Assembly: GCA_013399305.1 (NCBI GenBank)
Contig: VXAI01000647.1
Location: 97,250-161,249 of the forward strand
DNA length: 64,000 nucleotides
Origin: Rostratula benghalensis
Taxonomy: Eukaryota > Chordata > Aves > Charadriiformes > Rostratulidae
Direction: 5' to 3'
This document shows positions 21,961-33,420 of the stretch, in pieces. The notes beneath the pieces were generated by a model that had not been told where the DNA came from, did no database searches, and worked only from the letters and a program-made list of their open reading frames with translations. The translations under genes and the position numbers were made by a program. Every line of letters starts with the position of its first letter. The first letter of the stretch is position 1.

Positions 21961-24314
21961 TTAGCACCTGTAAGTTAAAAAGAGACACCCCCTCCAAGTT
22001 CAAAAGAATCAATAAAAATGAAAGCATTTCCCCCCCGCAAGTTAAAAGGAGAACCCCACAAGATTTGAAGCAACAGAGAAAGTACTAGGTTTCTTCTGTA
22101 ATAAAAACTGTGCATAGCTTTCTTGGCATCATCGTAAGTGACGCCGCAGATTCTGAGATGTGAGAGCCTGTGAACTGAAATAACTGCTGTAATAAAAAGG
22201 GAAATTTTCAGCTAAGCAGAACGTTTCAAAGATGGCAAGTGCCCTGTGACTTCATTGACTTCAGTGGGTTTAGCTTGTGGAGAGGTCTGTGTGGCTTCGA
22301 TATGACATAATAAATAACCCTGTCTCCTGTTATGACTTGAAAAAAAAAATCTGAGTGTAAATTCCAGGACCAAGGATCTGATTTGATTCCTCATTTTATC
22401 AGTTGTGACTTTTTGACAGCTTGCAGCCTTAAAGCTGAGGTGAAGTGTTCCGGCAAGATACACTGGCATATAACAAGATTTAATGTTTGTGGAACGAAGA
22501 TTAACTTGTTCCTTCTGCTAAAAAGAGGCTGATATTTGCAGTATATATATATTTTTTTTTTTTTTCCCCAATTGTATCTTCTTTTATGGAACATCGTTGG
22601 GTTAGTGAGCACATCATCCTCTAAATTTGACCCAGGGTAATTCTGGAGAAATTCTATATTTCATGGAGAAATATGATGTGTATTAATTTTCTGTTTCATT
22701 GGCACGTTCTGTTTACTTTGCCCAGGTAGTTACTGAGAGCAATATGAGTCCATTCCAAAGATGAGAAAGATGTTATTGTTCCGTATAGGCGGTAAATACT
22801 CACTCTGCTATATTTGCAATATTATTTATAAGTTGTTGGGGTAAAAATTCCTTTCAGAAAAAGAAATCCTCTCCTTTCATAGTATTTAACATTTGTTATT
22901 GTGTGCTGCGTTGTGCATATAAATATTTATTTTTTCTGGGAAGTGTTTTAAAATTGAATCTCACTTCAACACAGCCAAGGCACATTTCCATTTTAATTCT
23001 AGTGGGAACAGGATTGGGCTCATAAACCTTCGATTCCTTTTAATGCAGTGATTGACATTTTAAACCAGTTGGAGGTTTCAAAAAAAAGCTGGGTTTGAGG
23101 ACTGAAATTGAGCTAATTGCAATAGGTAAATAGATGAATGCATGATTTACTGAATTTATGAATTTTACAAAAAGAGCACCTGTATAGTCACAATAAGGGG
23201 ATCTTTTAACATCCAGATTTTAAGTTCTGTCCCAGACAAGAGGAGCAAATGAATATGCACTGATGTTATTGTTATAAAACTAAATAAATAACTCGGAATT
23301 ATCTTCAAGGTAATGATTTAATGAAAAATATTTGGGATGTAGATTGCTATCGCTTCATTGCTTTCTGCAATTTTTATTTTCACTTTTTAATGTTTTAGTA
23401 TCATCTTCTGAATAACTTTAATTAGATTTATGTGAGAGTGTAGCATTAAAAAGCTAAAAAGCTATTTTCAGGCTTTTTTTTGTTTGTTTCTTTTTTTTTT
23501 CCCAGCAGAAGTCAACAAAGAACATTCTCTCATTTGCCTTTCCTTACCATTCTCTGCAACAGTTCTGTACTAGAGGAAAGAAATGTTTTAAACGAGATAC
23601 TATAGTCAGATGGAGCAGAGAAAGTGGCATTAAAACTGTGAAAAAAGAGGCAGAACTTTGTAAATATATTTATTCTGCGTAGCTGTGTAAAACTTTTGTA
23701 CTGCTTTACATTCCTGCATGAGTTATTTGTGTGAGCTACAAGTACCCACTCTGAAAGTAGGATTTTGGCGATGATACATCAGTATTGGTGTAGTATCCTG
23801 ATGTGCTGTATGTGGCATAAATATGTATACAAGGAGAAATGCTGTCCCAAATGAGAAATACGCTAAGACAAGCAGTATGGAATGGGAAGAGAGAAAAAAA
23901 AATAAATAGGTGCTTGCAGGCTATGGTCATGCTAGTAAATTAAACTAATGACAGCCAAGGCTGATATTCTATGTACTAGTAATGTGTTCTATATACTTTT
24001 AGTCTTGAGGGTCTGTGTCCCACATAACTAGCATTTTATCAGTCCCTGGAAACGTTATGGCAGGAGCCACAGGAGCACCAGTCTTGCACCAGTTTGGGTG
24101 CTGCCTTTCTGGTCTGGAGGGAGGTCTGTGTGGATGCAGCCAGACCGGCCTCGTGCCAGAGAGTGGGGTAGGATGTTCTGCACTTGGCTGTCATTCTGGT
24201 ACCCAGATGGTGCCTGGGGTGGAGAGCTGAGGTTATTACCACCACCCTTAGTCCTACACATTTATTCAATCATTACACTGTTCATTGCTTGTCAGGTCTA
24301 TGGAAAAATTAATA
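21961..24314. other. AT-rich non-coding sequence with T tracts
   Basis: No gene recognised. A (TA)n-T tract at 22542-22565 and a T-rich tract at 23473-23500 ending in CCCAG are visible. A GC-richer patch at about 24030-24245 has open frames on both strands but no family similarity that I can see. Confidence 0.5.
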
Positions 24315-24612
24315 TTCATAGAATCATGGAATGGTTTGGGTTGAAAGGGACCTTCAAGATCCTCCAAGTGCCACCCGTGCCCTGGGCAGGGACACCTCCC
24401 ACCAGCCCAGGAGGCTCCAAGCCCCCTCCAACCTGGCCTTCAACCCCTCCAGGGATGGGGCAGCCACAGCTTCTCTGGGCAACCTGGGCCAGGCTCTCAA
24501 CACCCTCACCCCAAACAACTTCCCTACATCTCAGCTCCATCTCCCCTCTTTCAGTTTGAAGCCATTACCCCTTGTCCTACCACTACATGTCCTGGTGAAA
24601 AGTCTCTTTCGC
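24315..24612 (-). mobile_element. CR1, about 300 bp, minus strand
   Basis: Reverse CR1: TTCATAGAATCATGGAATGG, CTTCAAGATCCTCC, GCCCTGGGCAGGGACACCTC, TCCAGGGATGGGGCAGCCAC, TTCTCTGGGCAACCTGGGCC and CATTACCCCTTGTCCTACCA. It is close in type to the copies at 21241, 49589 and 62288, and to the one cut off at the window end. Confidence 0.95.
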
Positions 24613-25554
24613 AAAAGAATTTGGAGAAAAAAGAGAGTATTGGGATGCTATGAGTATAAAATCCTTCATAAAATAAAAAATATACAGGAGAAAATAGCCA
24701 GAAGGTGTGTAGAAATGCACACTGCCAGTGCATCAATCACAGCTACAGCACTACAGCAGCAGCTGGTTAGAAGTTTCAGAAGCTCACACAATTCATTTGA
24801 AAGTATTAAATATTTAGGTAATTTTCGAACCTATTATATTAATATATACTAATACAATATTTTAATATGTACATACATATATATATATATATAATTTGTT
24901 CTGGATTTTTGGAGGGATTTGTTCTGTATTAATAATACTCCTGCATAGAAATGTTCAGAGCATTTCAAGCTCAGATCATGATGCTGTTTTTCAGATCAGG
25001 ATTCCATATAGATCTCCCTCCAAAGCTTTTGCCTTTCTTTTCAGTCATACCTATTCAGCTAATAATAACAGCTGGACAAAGCAAACTTTGAAGTCTTCCT
25101 GTCTTAAGAGGTTGAAAGTTGTTTGGCTGCCAGCTTATTTATTGATGCCAGCTCTCAGTTAAAATTCTGTCAAACTGCTATTTTTGCTCTTCACCAGTAT
25201 CTTTCACTGCTGAATTCGTGGATTCGTGTCATGCCTACATGGGTCTGCTCGAGATCTGTTTATATTTCTTAAAGCTTCTTGGTTTTAAACCAAGCCCAGG
25301 ACTACTTCTGGTGGCTGATGCTCAGTCTGGGCGAGCAGGTCCACTCTTTATCTCTCTTTCTGAGGAGCTGAGACATGGTGATTTCAATTTAACTCTTCAG
25401 TTGTTTGAGCAAGAGAACCCTTTGTCAGCTCTTTTAGAATAGTAGTGTTTTGGTTTTGGAATTTAAGAAGCCCAGGAGTCTCTTCAGTGTTTTACAGAGA
25501 TTGATTTCTCCCACTTTTCGAAGAATTTACTCTGGGTGTTTATGTTTGAGTCCA
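24613..25554. other. Non-coding sequence
   Basis: No gene recognised. A (TA)n microsatellite sits at about 24876-24894. A 74-codon plus frame at 25218-25442 has a leucine-rich content but no family similarity and no splice context. Confidence 0.5.
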
Positions 25555-25624
25555 TGGCAGGCGGGTTGGAACTAGAAGATTTTTAAGGTCCCTTCCAACC
25601 CAAATCATTCTGTGATTCCATGAC
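25555..25624 (+). mobile_element. CR1 extreme 3' end, plus strand
   Basis: About 70 bp only: GGTTGGAACTAGAAGATTTT, AAGGTCCCTTCCAACCCAAA, TCATTCTGTGATTCCATGA. It lies just left of a much older reverse CR1, so the two tails nearly touch. Confidence 0.93.
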
Positions 25625-25666
25625 TGGAATTCAAGGGGTGAGTGCTGTCCCTGGCCTAATGGAGAC

Positions 25667-26060
25667 AGAGTCCTAGGACTGGGTAGATGGAAAAGACCTC
25701 TCGAGGTCTTTAGTTCAAGAGTTCAAACAGCTGACTTGGCGGTTTACTATTTGAGGCCTGCACAAGTGCTGCTGGCTTTCTGAGTCCTGCCCAGCATTTG
25801 ACCAAGTCTATGATAAATTTATTATTCTTTCTTAAGTTGGAATCTCCTATATTTCAGTTTCTGTGTGTTGCCTCTTGTCATCTTGGTTAACCCCTGCAAG
25901 AAGAGTCTGGTTTCACCTTCCCTGTACCCTCCAGTTGGGTGGGCAGCAAGGTTGGCTCAGCCTTCTCCTCTTAATGTCATGCAAACCCAATTCTTTCAGA
26001 ATCCCCTCATCTGTCCTGTGTTCCAGACTCCTAACCATTTTGGTACTCTATACAGGGCTC
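25667..26060 (-). mobile_element. Ancient CR1, about 390 bp, minus strand
   Basis: Diverged reverse CR1. Left part: AGAGTCCTAGGACTGG, TGGAAAAGACCTCTCGAGGT. Right part: TTTCAGTTTCTGTGTGTTGC, CTCTTGTCATCTTGG, AAGAGTCTGGTTTCACCTTC, CCTGTACCCTCCAGTTG, TTGGCTCAGCCTTCTCCTCTT and CATTTTGGTACTCTA. These words keep CR1 order but carry many changes and losses. It is older than the neighbouring plus-strand tail. The long plus frames here are CR1-derived noise. Confidence 0.75.
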
Positions 26061-26076
26061 TGTCTGTCTGTCTGTC
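26060..26076. repeat. (CTGT)n microsatellite
   Basis: Four CTGT units at the 5' end of the ancient CR1, followed by looser CTGCCTGTCTCC-like sequence to about 26120. Confidence 0.85.
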
Positions 26077-27710
26077 CATCTCACTGCCTTTCCTATGTAC
26101 CTATCTGCCTGTCTCCCTATATTTTGGTAGCCCTGTATATACACAGTCATTATAGCAGGTGGCTGATTCTCTAAAACATTGAGTAATGTGCAACTTCTTC
26201 AAGCAATTTTGTAATAACAACTTCACAACAACAAACTGTGCACGAGCTATGTAGGTGGAATCACATGTTTGAAGTCAAGGGTCAATCTTAATGCCATTTG
26301 GAGCAAATTTTGTAGGTTTTGTTAGTGATTAATATGTGATTTCTAATTCCATGTCTGAGTGTGATTTTCTTCTTTTATAGTGCACATCTTCCTTGGTTAC
26401 AGTGTTTGTCTCCGTGAGCAGTGCATACAAAGAGGGTGGCTGCAGTCGTATGTTTTACAAATGCAAAATATCTAAAATTAATATTTGCTTTTGTAAGCTG
26501 AAGTTATGGAAATACCATAAAATAAACAGAGAGCAAATGAAAAGAGAAAAAAAATATATATAGGAATGTGCATTTTTTTAAGCTGCTGGGATCCAGAATG
26601 AGCTTTCAGCTGTTAAATACCATATTGTCTCCTTATTACTTCTATTGTATTTGTTTTACCTTGGTTGTTAGAAGAACAAATGATGGTGGAATTTAGAGGA
26701 TGAGCAGTGAGGATCAGGAGATTGAAAGTAACATTTGCAAGTCCTTAAAGATGAAGGTAGCAGAAAGCCAAATGGTTTCCAAAAAGGGACATTTTGTGGA
26801 GTGATTTATCTGATATGGCATTGCCATTTGTTGTACAATTTCACTCTTGTTGCTATGGGAACCAATTTTACTGTTGCAGTGATTGTTAATCAGGATTTGT
26901 AGTTATACCATTTTTACCACAAGGCCTTATATCCTTCCAGATTAAATCATGGTTCTCATTGACAGTGGTGTACATCAAACGTTATTGCCAGAAATAAAAC
27001 CTGACCAACCTTCCTGTCGTGTTTCTCACCGTTACCAGAATCAGAAAGCAGAAGCTTAAGTTAACTTTTACAGGAACTCAAGGATTCTGCTTCGGGTACA
27101 TTTGTCATGCTTGTACAATTCCAGGAAAAGAAAGAAAAAAAAAAAAAGAAAAAAAAAAAAGATGGCAGGTTTCTGTCTTGCGGTATAATAATTTTATTTT
27201 TTCATTTAAGTGGAAATGAGTTGAGTACTCTGGAGATACATTTTCTATGTATTGCTTCTTTAAGCACCTCTTAAGATAGAACTAAAGTGTAAGGTCATCC
27301 AAACTCAAGAACTTTTCCCCCTGTATTATGAAAAGAGAGATATATTTGTATTTATGGAGGGAGGATTCTACAGTCGAAGCCTAGATAGCTCAGTGCTGGA
27401 TCTTTTCAATCTTCCCTTGAGTTTTACAACTGTCCCTGCAAAGAGGGTGTTGGCTGGAGAAGGGACAAAAGGGCTGAGGCACCAGAGATTCTATTATCCT
27501 TAGCTTCAGCTAAAGGAGGATGCTGAGGTCAAAGAGCATGACTTCTCTGGTCCTTGTCCTGCTCAGTTCTCTCTAAGGTGAATAGAGACAGGAAGAAGAA
27601 TTCTTTCTCTCCAAATTTACACTCTCGGTGACCTGAGCAGCTGGGCTGAAGTGGTTGCCTGGACACTACCAGCTTAAAGTAATGGAAATACGTGTTTCTG
27701 CTTGATTTAG
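26077..27710. other. Non-coding sequence
   Basis: No gene recognised. It contains an A-rich tract (separate entry) and otherwise unique-looking AT-rich DNA. Confidence 0.55.
27126..27160. repeat. A-rich tract
   Basis: Long A runs interrupted by single G bases. No retroposed gene body is recognised upstream, so it need not be a poly-A tail. Confidence 0.9.
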
Positions 27711-27878
27711 AAAAGAATAGGATGGTTAGAGTTGGAAGGGACCTTAAAGATCATTGAGTTCCAACCCCCCTGCCATTGACAGGGATGTCTCTCCCACCAG
27801 ACCAGGTTGCTCAAAGCCCCATCCAGCCTGGCCTTGCACATCTCCAGGGATGGGGCAGCCACAGCTTCTCTTGGCAGT
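27711..27878 (-). mobile_element. CR1 3' fragment, about 170 bp
   Basis: Reverse CR1: AATAGGATGGTTAGAGTTGG, AAGGGACCTTAAAGATCATT, GAGTTCCAACCCCCCTGCC, AGACCAGGTTGCTCAAAGCC, CTCCAGGGATGGGGCAGCCA. It belongs to the TTAAAGATCAT / GTTCCAACCCCCCTGCC type, also seen at 441, 46459 and 55486. The octamer tail is worn. Confidence 0.93.
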
Positions 27879-28646
27879 TTTTAAATATTTCTCTTATAAA
27901 CCTTACTGATTCCTTTGCTACCAAAAAGAAATCTTTGAAGTTCTGAAAAAAGCCACTGGAAAATTCTAAACTGATAAAATGCTGCCTTCAAAAGTCACAA
28001 AAGACTTGAAAACCATATGAGAATGGTGAACCTCCCATCATCTCAACAGGGGTTTGTGCTGAACTGTAGGGACGATCGATACTGTTCAGTGTCGGCTGGT
28101 GATCAGTTTAATGGAATTATTAAACAAAATCCTTGTTTCTGAGTCCAAAATGCCCGACCTCTGATGGCAGAGCTCCAGCTCCTCACTCCCCTGCTCAGCT
28201 CCTTGAACTGGCACCAGAAAAACTTGTCGATACAAACCGTGTGCTAGATTGTGAGGTGAAATGATGTGGATGACATCGGCTGAGTCCCCAGTCTGGTCTG
28301 GGGATTATTTTCACACATCCCCTTTTTTATTTAAGTGGTGTTTTGGCAGAATTTCTGAAGTGCTAAACCTGAATGATGCAGAACTGCAAGTGTTCTTCCC
28401 AGATTTACGTTTCTCTGATAGGATATTATTCCGTATGATACAGCCAGGTAGTGTTTTATGTGATATTTCACAAAACCCCTCAGCTTGTTGGCTTTTTCCC
28501 TGATGAACCGAATTCACAGCTTCTCTAATTTCAAGTCAGCCCCGTTGCGCCAGGGACATCTATGTCACAGTTTTGTTTTCACTTCATTGTATTCCAAGTA
28601 CACTGAGGGATGCAGAATCAAAACATTAGCAAGGTGCTAGTTGCAT
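27879..28646. other. Non-coding sequence
   Basis: No gene recognised. An 80-codon plus frame at 28261-28503 overlaps an open minus frame and has no family motif. Confidence 0.5.
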
Positions 28647-28647
28647 A

Positions 28648-28668
28648 TTTATTTATTTATTTATTTAA
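28648..28668. repeat. (TTTA)n microsatellite
   Basis: Five TTTA units immediately left of the candidate regulatory block that starts near 28690. Confidence 0.9.
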
Positions 28669-28689
28669 ATCCCTTTCCTGATTTTCTTT

Positions 28690-29330
28690 CTCCCTTCTTT
28701 CTCCTTTTTCACATTCGCTGCTGCCGATACCCAACCCCCACTATAATTCTGATTGGCTAAATTAATTCTGCAGCATCCTGCTGTGAATAATTATGTTCAT
28801 CCAGTGTGGAGCTGGATGCCTTTCTCTCCCCCCTCCCCTCCCTGCCTAAATTATAATGTGACAATTGAAGCTCACAGCTGGCTCATCAGAGGTGGCCAGT
28901 TTGGGAATTGGCACATCTGAATGTGCCTCTCCGTTAACTCTCTGCCTTGATTGCTTAAGACAAGACATATGTAAACCCCATGATTATTACCATTTTGTGC
29001 GTTTCACAAAGATCCTGCTTTAAACTGCAAAGCTGTTGTGTTTGTTGGGGGAGGGGAAATTACAGGAATTTTTCTCTTCCCCTCCCCACAGTTCCCTCCA
29101 ACAATAAATAGCTGTCAGACTTATGTCAAGAATGAAATTATAGGAGCACATGAGGCCTTGATTACATTGTTTTGGATAGATTGCTATTAGCATACTGAAA
29201 TGAAGTCTAATTTTTCAGTGCTTTAGCTCAGTCAAGAATCAAGTGACACAGGAGGGGGAAGGGAGATCAGCTACAAGAAATGAATGATGTAATTCTGTGC
29301 AACCGTTCTGGAGGCTCTCTCAGTTATCAG
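28690..29330. promoter_or_regulatory. Candidate conserved non-coding element
   Basis: Repeat-free DNA rich in homeobox- and CCAAT-like words (GATTGGCTAAATTAATTC, GAATAATTATG, AAATTATAATG, TTGATTGCTTAAG). It contains a perfect hairpin GGCACAT-CTGA-ATGTGCC (28910-28927) and an 11-bp inverted repeat GGGGAGGGGAA / TTCCCCTCCCC (29048-29058 and 29077-29087). There is no open frame of note. This look is typical of vertebrate developmental enhancers, but conservation is inferred, not measured. Confidence 0.35.
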
Positions 29331-29503
29331 TGCTTAAAAACAAACAGTGAAATAAATAAATATCTTCTGCCGAAATGTGTTATTAGTTGGGAGGTAAGGC
29401 AGAGCCAGTGTATTACTGAACAAAATGTCCAGGTTAGATGTCATGCTTTGTGAACTTATTAAGGACAGCTCAAAAGCAAATGGGTGCAGGTTTAATCCAT
29501 CCT

Positions 29504-30147
29504 TGTCGTGGTTTCAGCCAAAATTGCCTAAACCAGACTGACAGATGGCCCATTCATCCTCCCTCCAAAAAAGAAGGGAGAGGAAGATAAGGACATTTAT
29601 GAGTTTAGGACGAACTAAACTACTTTAAAGAAGCAGGCATCAGGAAAAGTCCCAGACTGGACTCGGTGATGGACAGGAGCTGGATTCCAGCTCTGGTGTC
29701 AGGAATGCTGGGATGGGGATCAGAGGCAGAGGAACAGACAGGGTCCTCCTCAGACATCGGCCACTGAAGGAAGAGAGTTGACCCTTTGATCCCTCAGTTT
29801 TTATACTGAGTGTGATGAGGATGGGATGGAACACCCCAGTTGGTCAGTCTGGGGTCCCTTGTCCTGTCCCCCCCTCCCCACAGGGGTGACCCCTCGATGC
29901 TTTTCCGCTTCCCACCCTCCAACGGGGCAAAAAACACAATTCCCTGCCCTTGGCTGTTCCAGCAATAAGGATAAGCCAGGGCTTCTCTGCACCATCCCTT
30001 GGTGGGATCAGGTCTGAGCACCCCGAGAGTGAACATTTTCTGACCAATCTGCTGTTCATTTCAGACTTCAGTGAGTCAGAAGAGGCCCAGCTAAAAAAGT
30101 AAAATTGCTGAACAGTAAATTGGTTCCTTTTACCACAAACCAGGACA
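29504..30147 (-). mobile_element. Solo LTR, ERVL-like, about 644 bp
   Basis: Bounded by TGTCGTGGTTT on the left and AAACCAGGACA on the right, an 11-bp inverted terminal pair with one mismatch. Read on the minus strand it starts TGTCCTGGTTTGTGG and has a TATA box (TATAAAAA, plus 29798-29805), then a transcribed half that ends TGGCTGAAACCACGACA. The flanking five bases (ATCCT and CTCGT) agree at three of five positions, so any target duplication has decayed or the ends are slightly off. No gag, pol or env sequence is present. GC content exceeds the flanks. Open minus frames inside it are not genes. Confidence 0.75.
29798..29805 (-). promoter_or_regulatory. LTR TATA box
   Basis: Minus-strand TATAAAAA followed by CTGAGGGATC lies in the middle of the LTR, at the expected U3/R junction. 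Whether it is still active cannot be read from sequence. Confidence 0.6.
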
Positions 30148-33059
30148 CTCGTGCAGCTTCTATTTCACTCAGCACATCTGGGTTTTAGAGTTGAAAATAC
30201 ACAGGTCTTTTCTTAGATGTTTGCATAATTCATGGCACGTTGCCAGTTTTGGGTACCATGCATCCTCTGGTGATGCCTGTGTATTATCAGAGAATGCGTA
30301 GAGGAGGTGCCTGGTTGTGTTTTTATTGTTTACAATTTGTGATGACGTGCACACATTCCTTGTTCAGTTTGAAAATCTTAGTTTTTATATCCTGTGAGTG
30401 CCCTAACCTTCAAATACTTCAGTATCTGTGGCCCTTAAGATGGTAGTTTTATTAGCCATGGATACGTTGTTTTAACTACCTCTGTTTTCGTGGGGTGGAA
30501 ATAGATAAAAATTGTTTTCACTGATTCTTGGAATGATCGACCTGAAGTCTGGAAAGGGTCAAGATTCATTTGGTTTTACTGGGCCAACTGGGAGCAGCGG
30601 GAAGAGAGTGTGAGCTGTGCATGATGATAGATAAAAATTCAACTTGAGTGGGCCATGTTCTTTCTGAGTGGGTGGGATGCACAAGACATCCAAATCAGGC
30701 ATTTAGAAAAGATTTATACCACAATTTGCCAGGTGACACATACTGTGCAGAAAGTTCTTACTGAAACATTAGACATTTCATCTTTCTATTTTGAAATGCT
30801 GAGCATTTTAGTATAACTTAAATTAATAGAACTGCACCAGCCGCAGAGGGACATGGTAATTACAATTAATTCAATCTGAAATGTCCCTAAAACGAAACAA
30901 AATACCTTGCTTATTCCTTAGGAAGTCAGCTATGAGATCTAATGTGTTGGAGACCTCTTCACACTAGAAGAAAACACAGTTGGCTTTGTTGGAAAGTTTG
31001 GAGTCTCTGGGGTTGGTGGCTCATACCAATGGACTATGTGCTGCTCATTGGCAACAGCTACTGGGAATGCCAGGAGTTCACAAGAGCTCAGAAGGTGCTT
31101 GGAGGAAAAAAAAATCACAAAGAGCTGTCGAACAATAAATATCACTTCTAAGAGAGGCCCTTAGTGCAGATAACTGGAAACGAGAGGATGTAGAAGGAAA
31201 TACCAGGGTGTGCTTGCGCTGTTATACTCTTCCCAGGGCAACATCTAAAGTGCTGTCAGAGAAAGGGACCCAGAAACATCCTTGGTGAGATCTGGTGCAG
31301 ATGTTCTTACCTTTATATTGAATATTGACCATCTTGCATTTTAGATAGTAGTTGCTCATGATTTGTCTTTAGGTGTGCTCCGGGTGCTTGCTCTTAATTT
31401 CTAAAGCTTGGACTGTTTCTGTAGGTTGGACTTTCCTGAACATTTCCATATAGAGATGAAAAAATAATTAGAAAGGCAGCTTTTACTAAATTAGATACTA
31501 TGAATTTCCATGTTTTGAATGGTTTTGGTTCCGTCAGTACCTGGTGCAGAGAGTAATGGAGAGAAAGGGAGAAAGGAGTGTAAACTGGTGCCAAAGGCTT
31601 TCTAGGTCAAGGCTGGTAGGTCCACTTGTGCCCTGTGAGCACGGACTCGTCACTAAATCTTTCCAGTAAAGTGGTGAGATGATCCAGCTATGATCAGCCA
31701 ACTAATTCCCTTCTGAGTCTTAGCCTAGACTGTGCTACCCTGGGCCAAGGAAGGAGATGTGAACCTTCACAGAATCGTGTGAGTCTTCTGATGACCTGTG
31801 AAGGAACCAAAACCATTCCAGCCATTGCCTCACTGTGTGATTCACCAAAAGCCCTTGGTAGTCAGAAGAATTGATGCAACCTTGTGGTGTCCCACTCGAA
31901 CCATATCCAGCATTGGGCAACACTTATTTTGCAATTTCTACGTTGTCCTGCCCTATGATATGATGATAAAGCCAAAGCATTAAACTCAGTGCCTGAAATT
32001 TGACTGTGGTGATTTTGGGGAACATTTAATATTTTCGTTGGCTCTAACCCGTAGCTTGGTAATCACTTCTGTACTGGTTCTCCCATGGGGGCCATGGGAA
32101 AAGTGAAAATAGAACAGCATGGTGTGGTTCTCTGTTATCCCCAAGGCTTGCAAAGTGAACTGGGCAGTTCTGAAATAAACCCTTTATATCCATGAATTCA
32201 TAATCCATCAATACTTGCTTATAATGTGGTGCGATCTCAAAAAGCACATTGTATTTCCCTGTATTAGAAATATCTATTTCTCACAGTTAGGTGAATAGAA
32301 CTTTTGAAATTAGTGTATAAGAATGTCTTGAAATGACACAGAACTCAAACAATTATCGTTATTGTTAAACAGAATTTCAGTTCCATTGAAATCAGAGGCA
32401 AAAAGCAAGATTACTCAATGGAAAAGGACAAATACACAGAGGAAAACAATTTTTGATTTGAAATGGCAAGATGAACTCAGATAAGAAATAAAGAGAAAAA
32501 AATAGAGAGTAGGTATTAAAAAAAAAGTTTTTTTAAAAACAATCTTAAGCGTCATTTGGAGAGTCCTAACCCAACAAATAATCTTAAAAATTCTACGTAG
32601 CTTTTCTATATTCTAAAAATCTAAACCTGTAGGGGTTGATGGATATTTCTTGCTGAACCATGGTTTTTCATGGATTAGTTCTACTGAGCTGTGAGACACT
32701 AAAGTGGTGCAGCCAGTTCAGCCTCGCTGCAGCCAATGGTGGTGATGGGAAGCACCAAATGTTGCTCAGCCTGAATAAAGAACTCAAAAACTAATATTAA
32801 AAAAAACAAACAAACAAACCAAAACCCAGAAGAATTTGTAATAAGAGAGGATGCCAGTTTTCCTGTCTGAATTTTTAATTTTGCTGGTGTGAGTGTGTTG
32901 TAAATGTTTCATACGAGGCCTTAGAAGTCACTGGAGTTACAAGTTTAAAAGTTAATCGCAGGAATAGATTTCTTAAGGCTTTTCAAGTGCTTGGCAAAAA
33001 ACCAAAAAGGCAAGATAATGCAAACTCATGTTAGTATCTGCATGACTTAATAAAAGAAG
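30148..33059. other. Non-coding sequence
   Basis: No gene or CR1 recognised. Open frames are 60 to 70 codons, with both strands open over the same stretches. An (AAAC)n tract lies at 32799-32824. Confidence 0.5.
32799..32824. repeat. (AAAC)n microsatellite
   Basis: A run of A leading into CAAA units. Simple sequence. Confidence 0.9.
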
Positions 33060-33420
33060 CAAATGATGTGCTAACACAGCCGGAGGGAAAATTGTTTGAT
33101 CACTTACTTCCCGCGAAATGTGAGTTTCAGCCATAATTAACCCAGCATTCATACACTTGTGACAATACTATTGATTAGCTAATCAATGATAACTAAATAC
33201 ACACCTCTAAATTACATAGTTTAAAACACATTACATTATATCAATGGAAACAAACCAATTAAAGTGCTTTAAATGCATACAACTAATCAGGAATTTAACA
33301 CATGCTAATTGTGACCAAAATTTCAATTAATGTGTTGATACATTACATCATATTCAAGAATGTAAAAAGCTGTGAAGTAATCATCTTCATCATGATCATA
33401 TCAAATGATCTCTGAAATGC
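33060..33420. promoter_or_regulatory. Candidate conserved non-coding element
   Basis: Repeat-free, strongly AT-rich block dense in homeodomain-type words: CCATAATTAACC, TTGATTAGCTAATCAA, ACCAATTAAAG, AACTAATCAGG and TTCAATTAATG. It includes TTCCCGCGAAATG, a CpG-containing E2F-like word, and an 18-bp perfect palindrome. No coding frame. The call is by composition and motifs only. Confidence 0.35.
33170..33187. repeat. 18-bp perfect palindrome with TAATCA half-sites
   Basis: ATTGATTAGCTAATCAAT reads the same on both strands, centred between 33178 and 33179. Each arm holds a TGATTA/TAATCA homeodomain-type word, so it could bind a symmetric dimer. Confidence 0.95.

Noticed and set aside
27126..27160. 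A-rich tract as the poly-A tail of a retrocopy
   Set aside because: No gene-like body is recognisable upstream on either strand, so it is treated as simple sequence.
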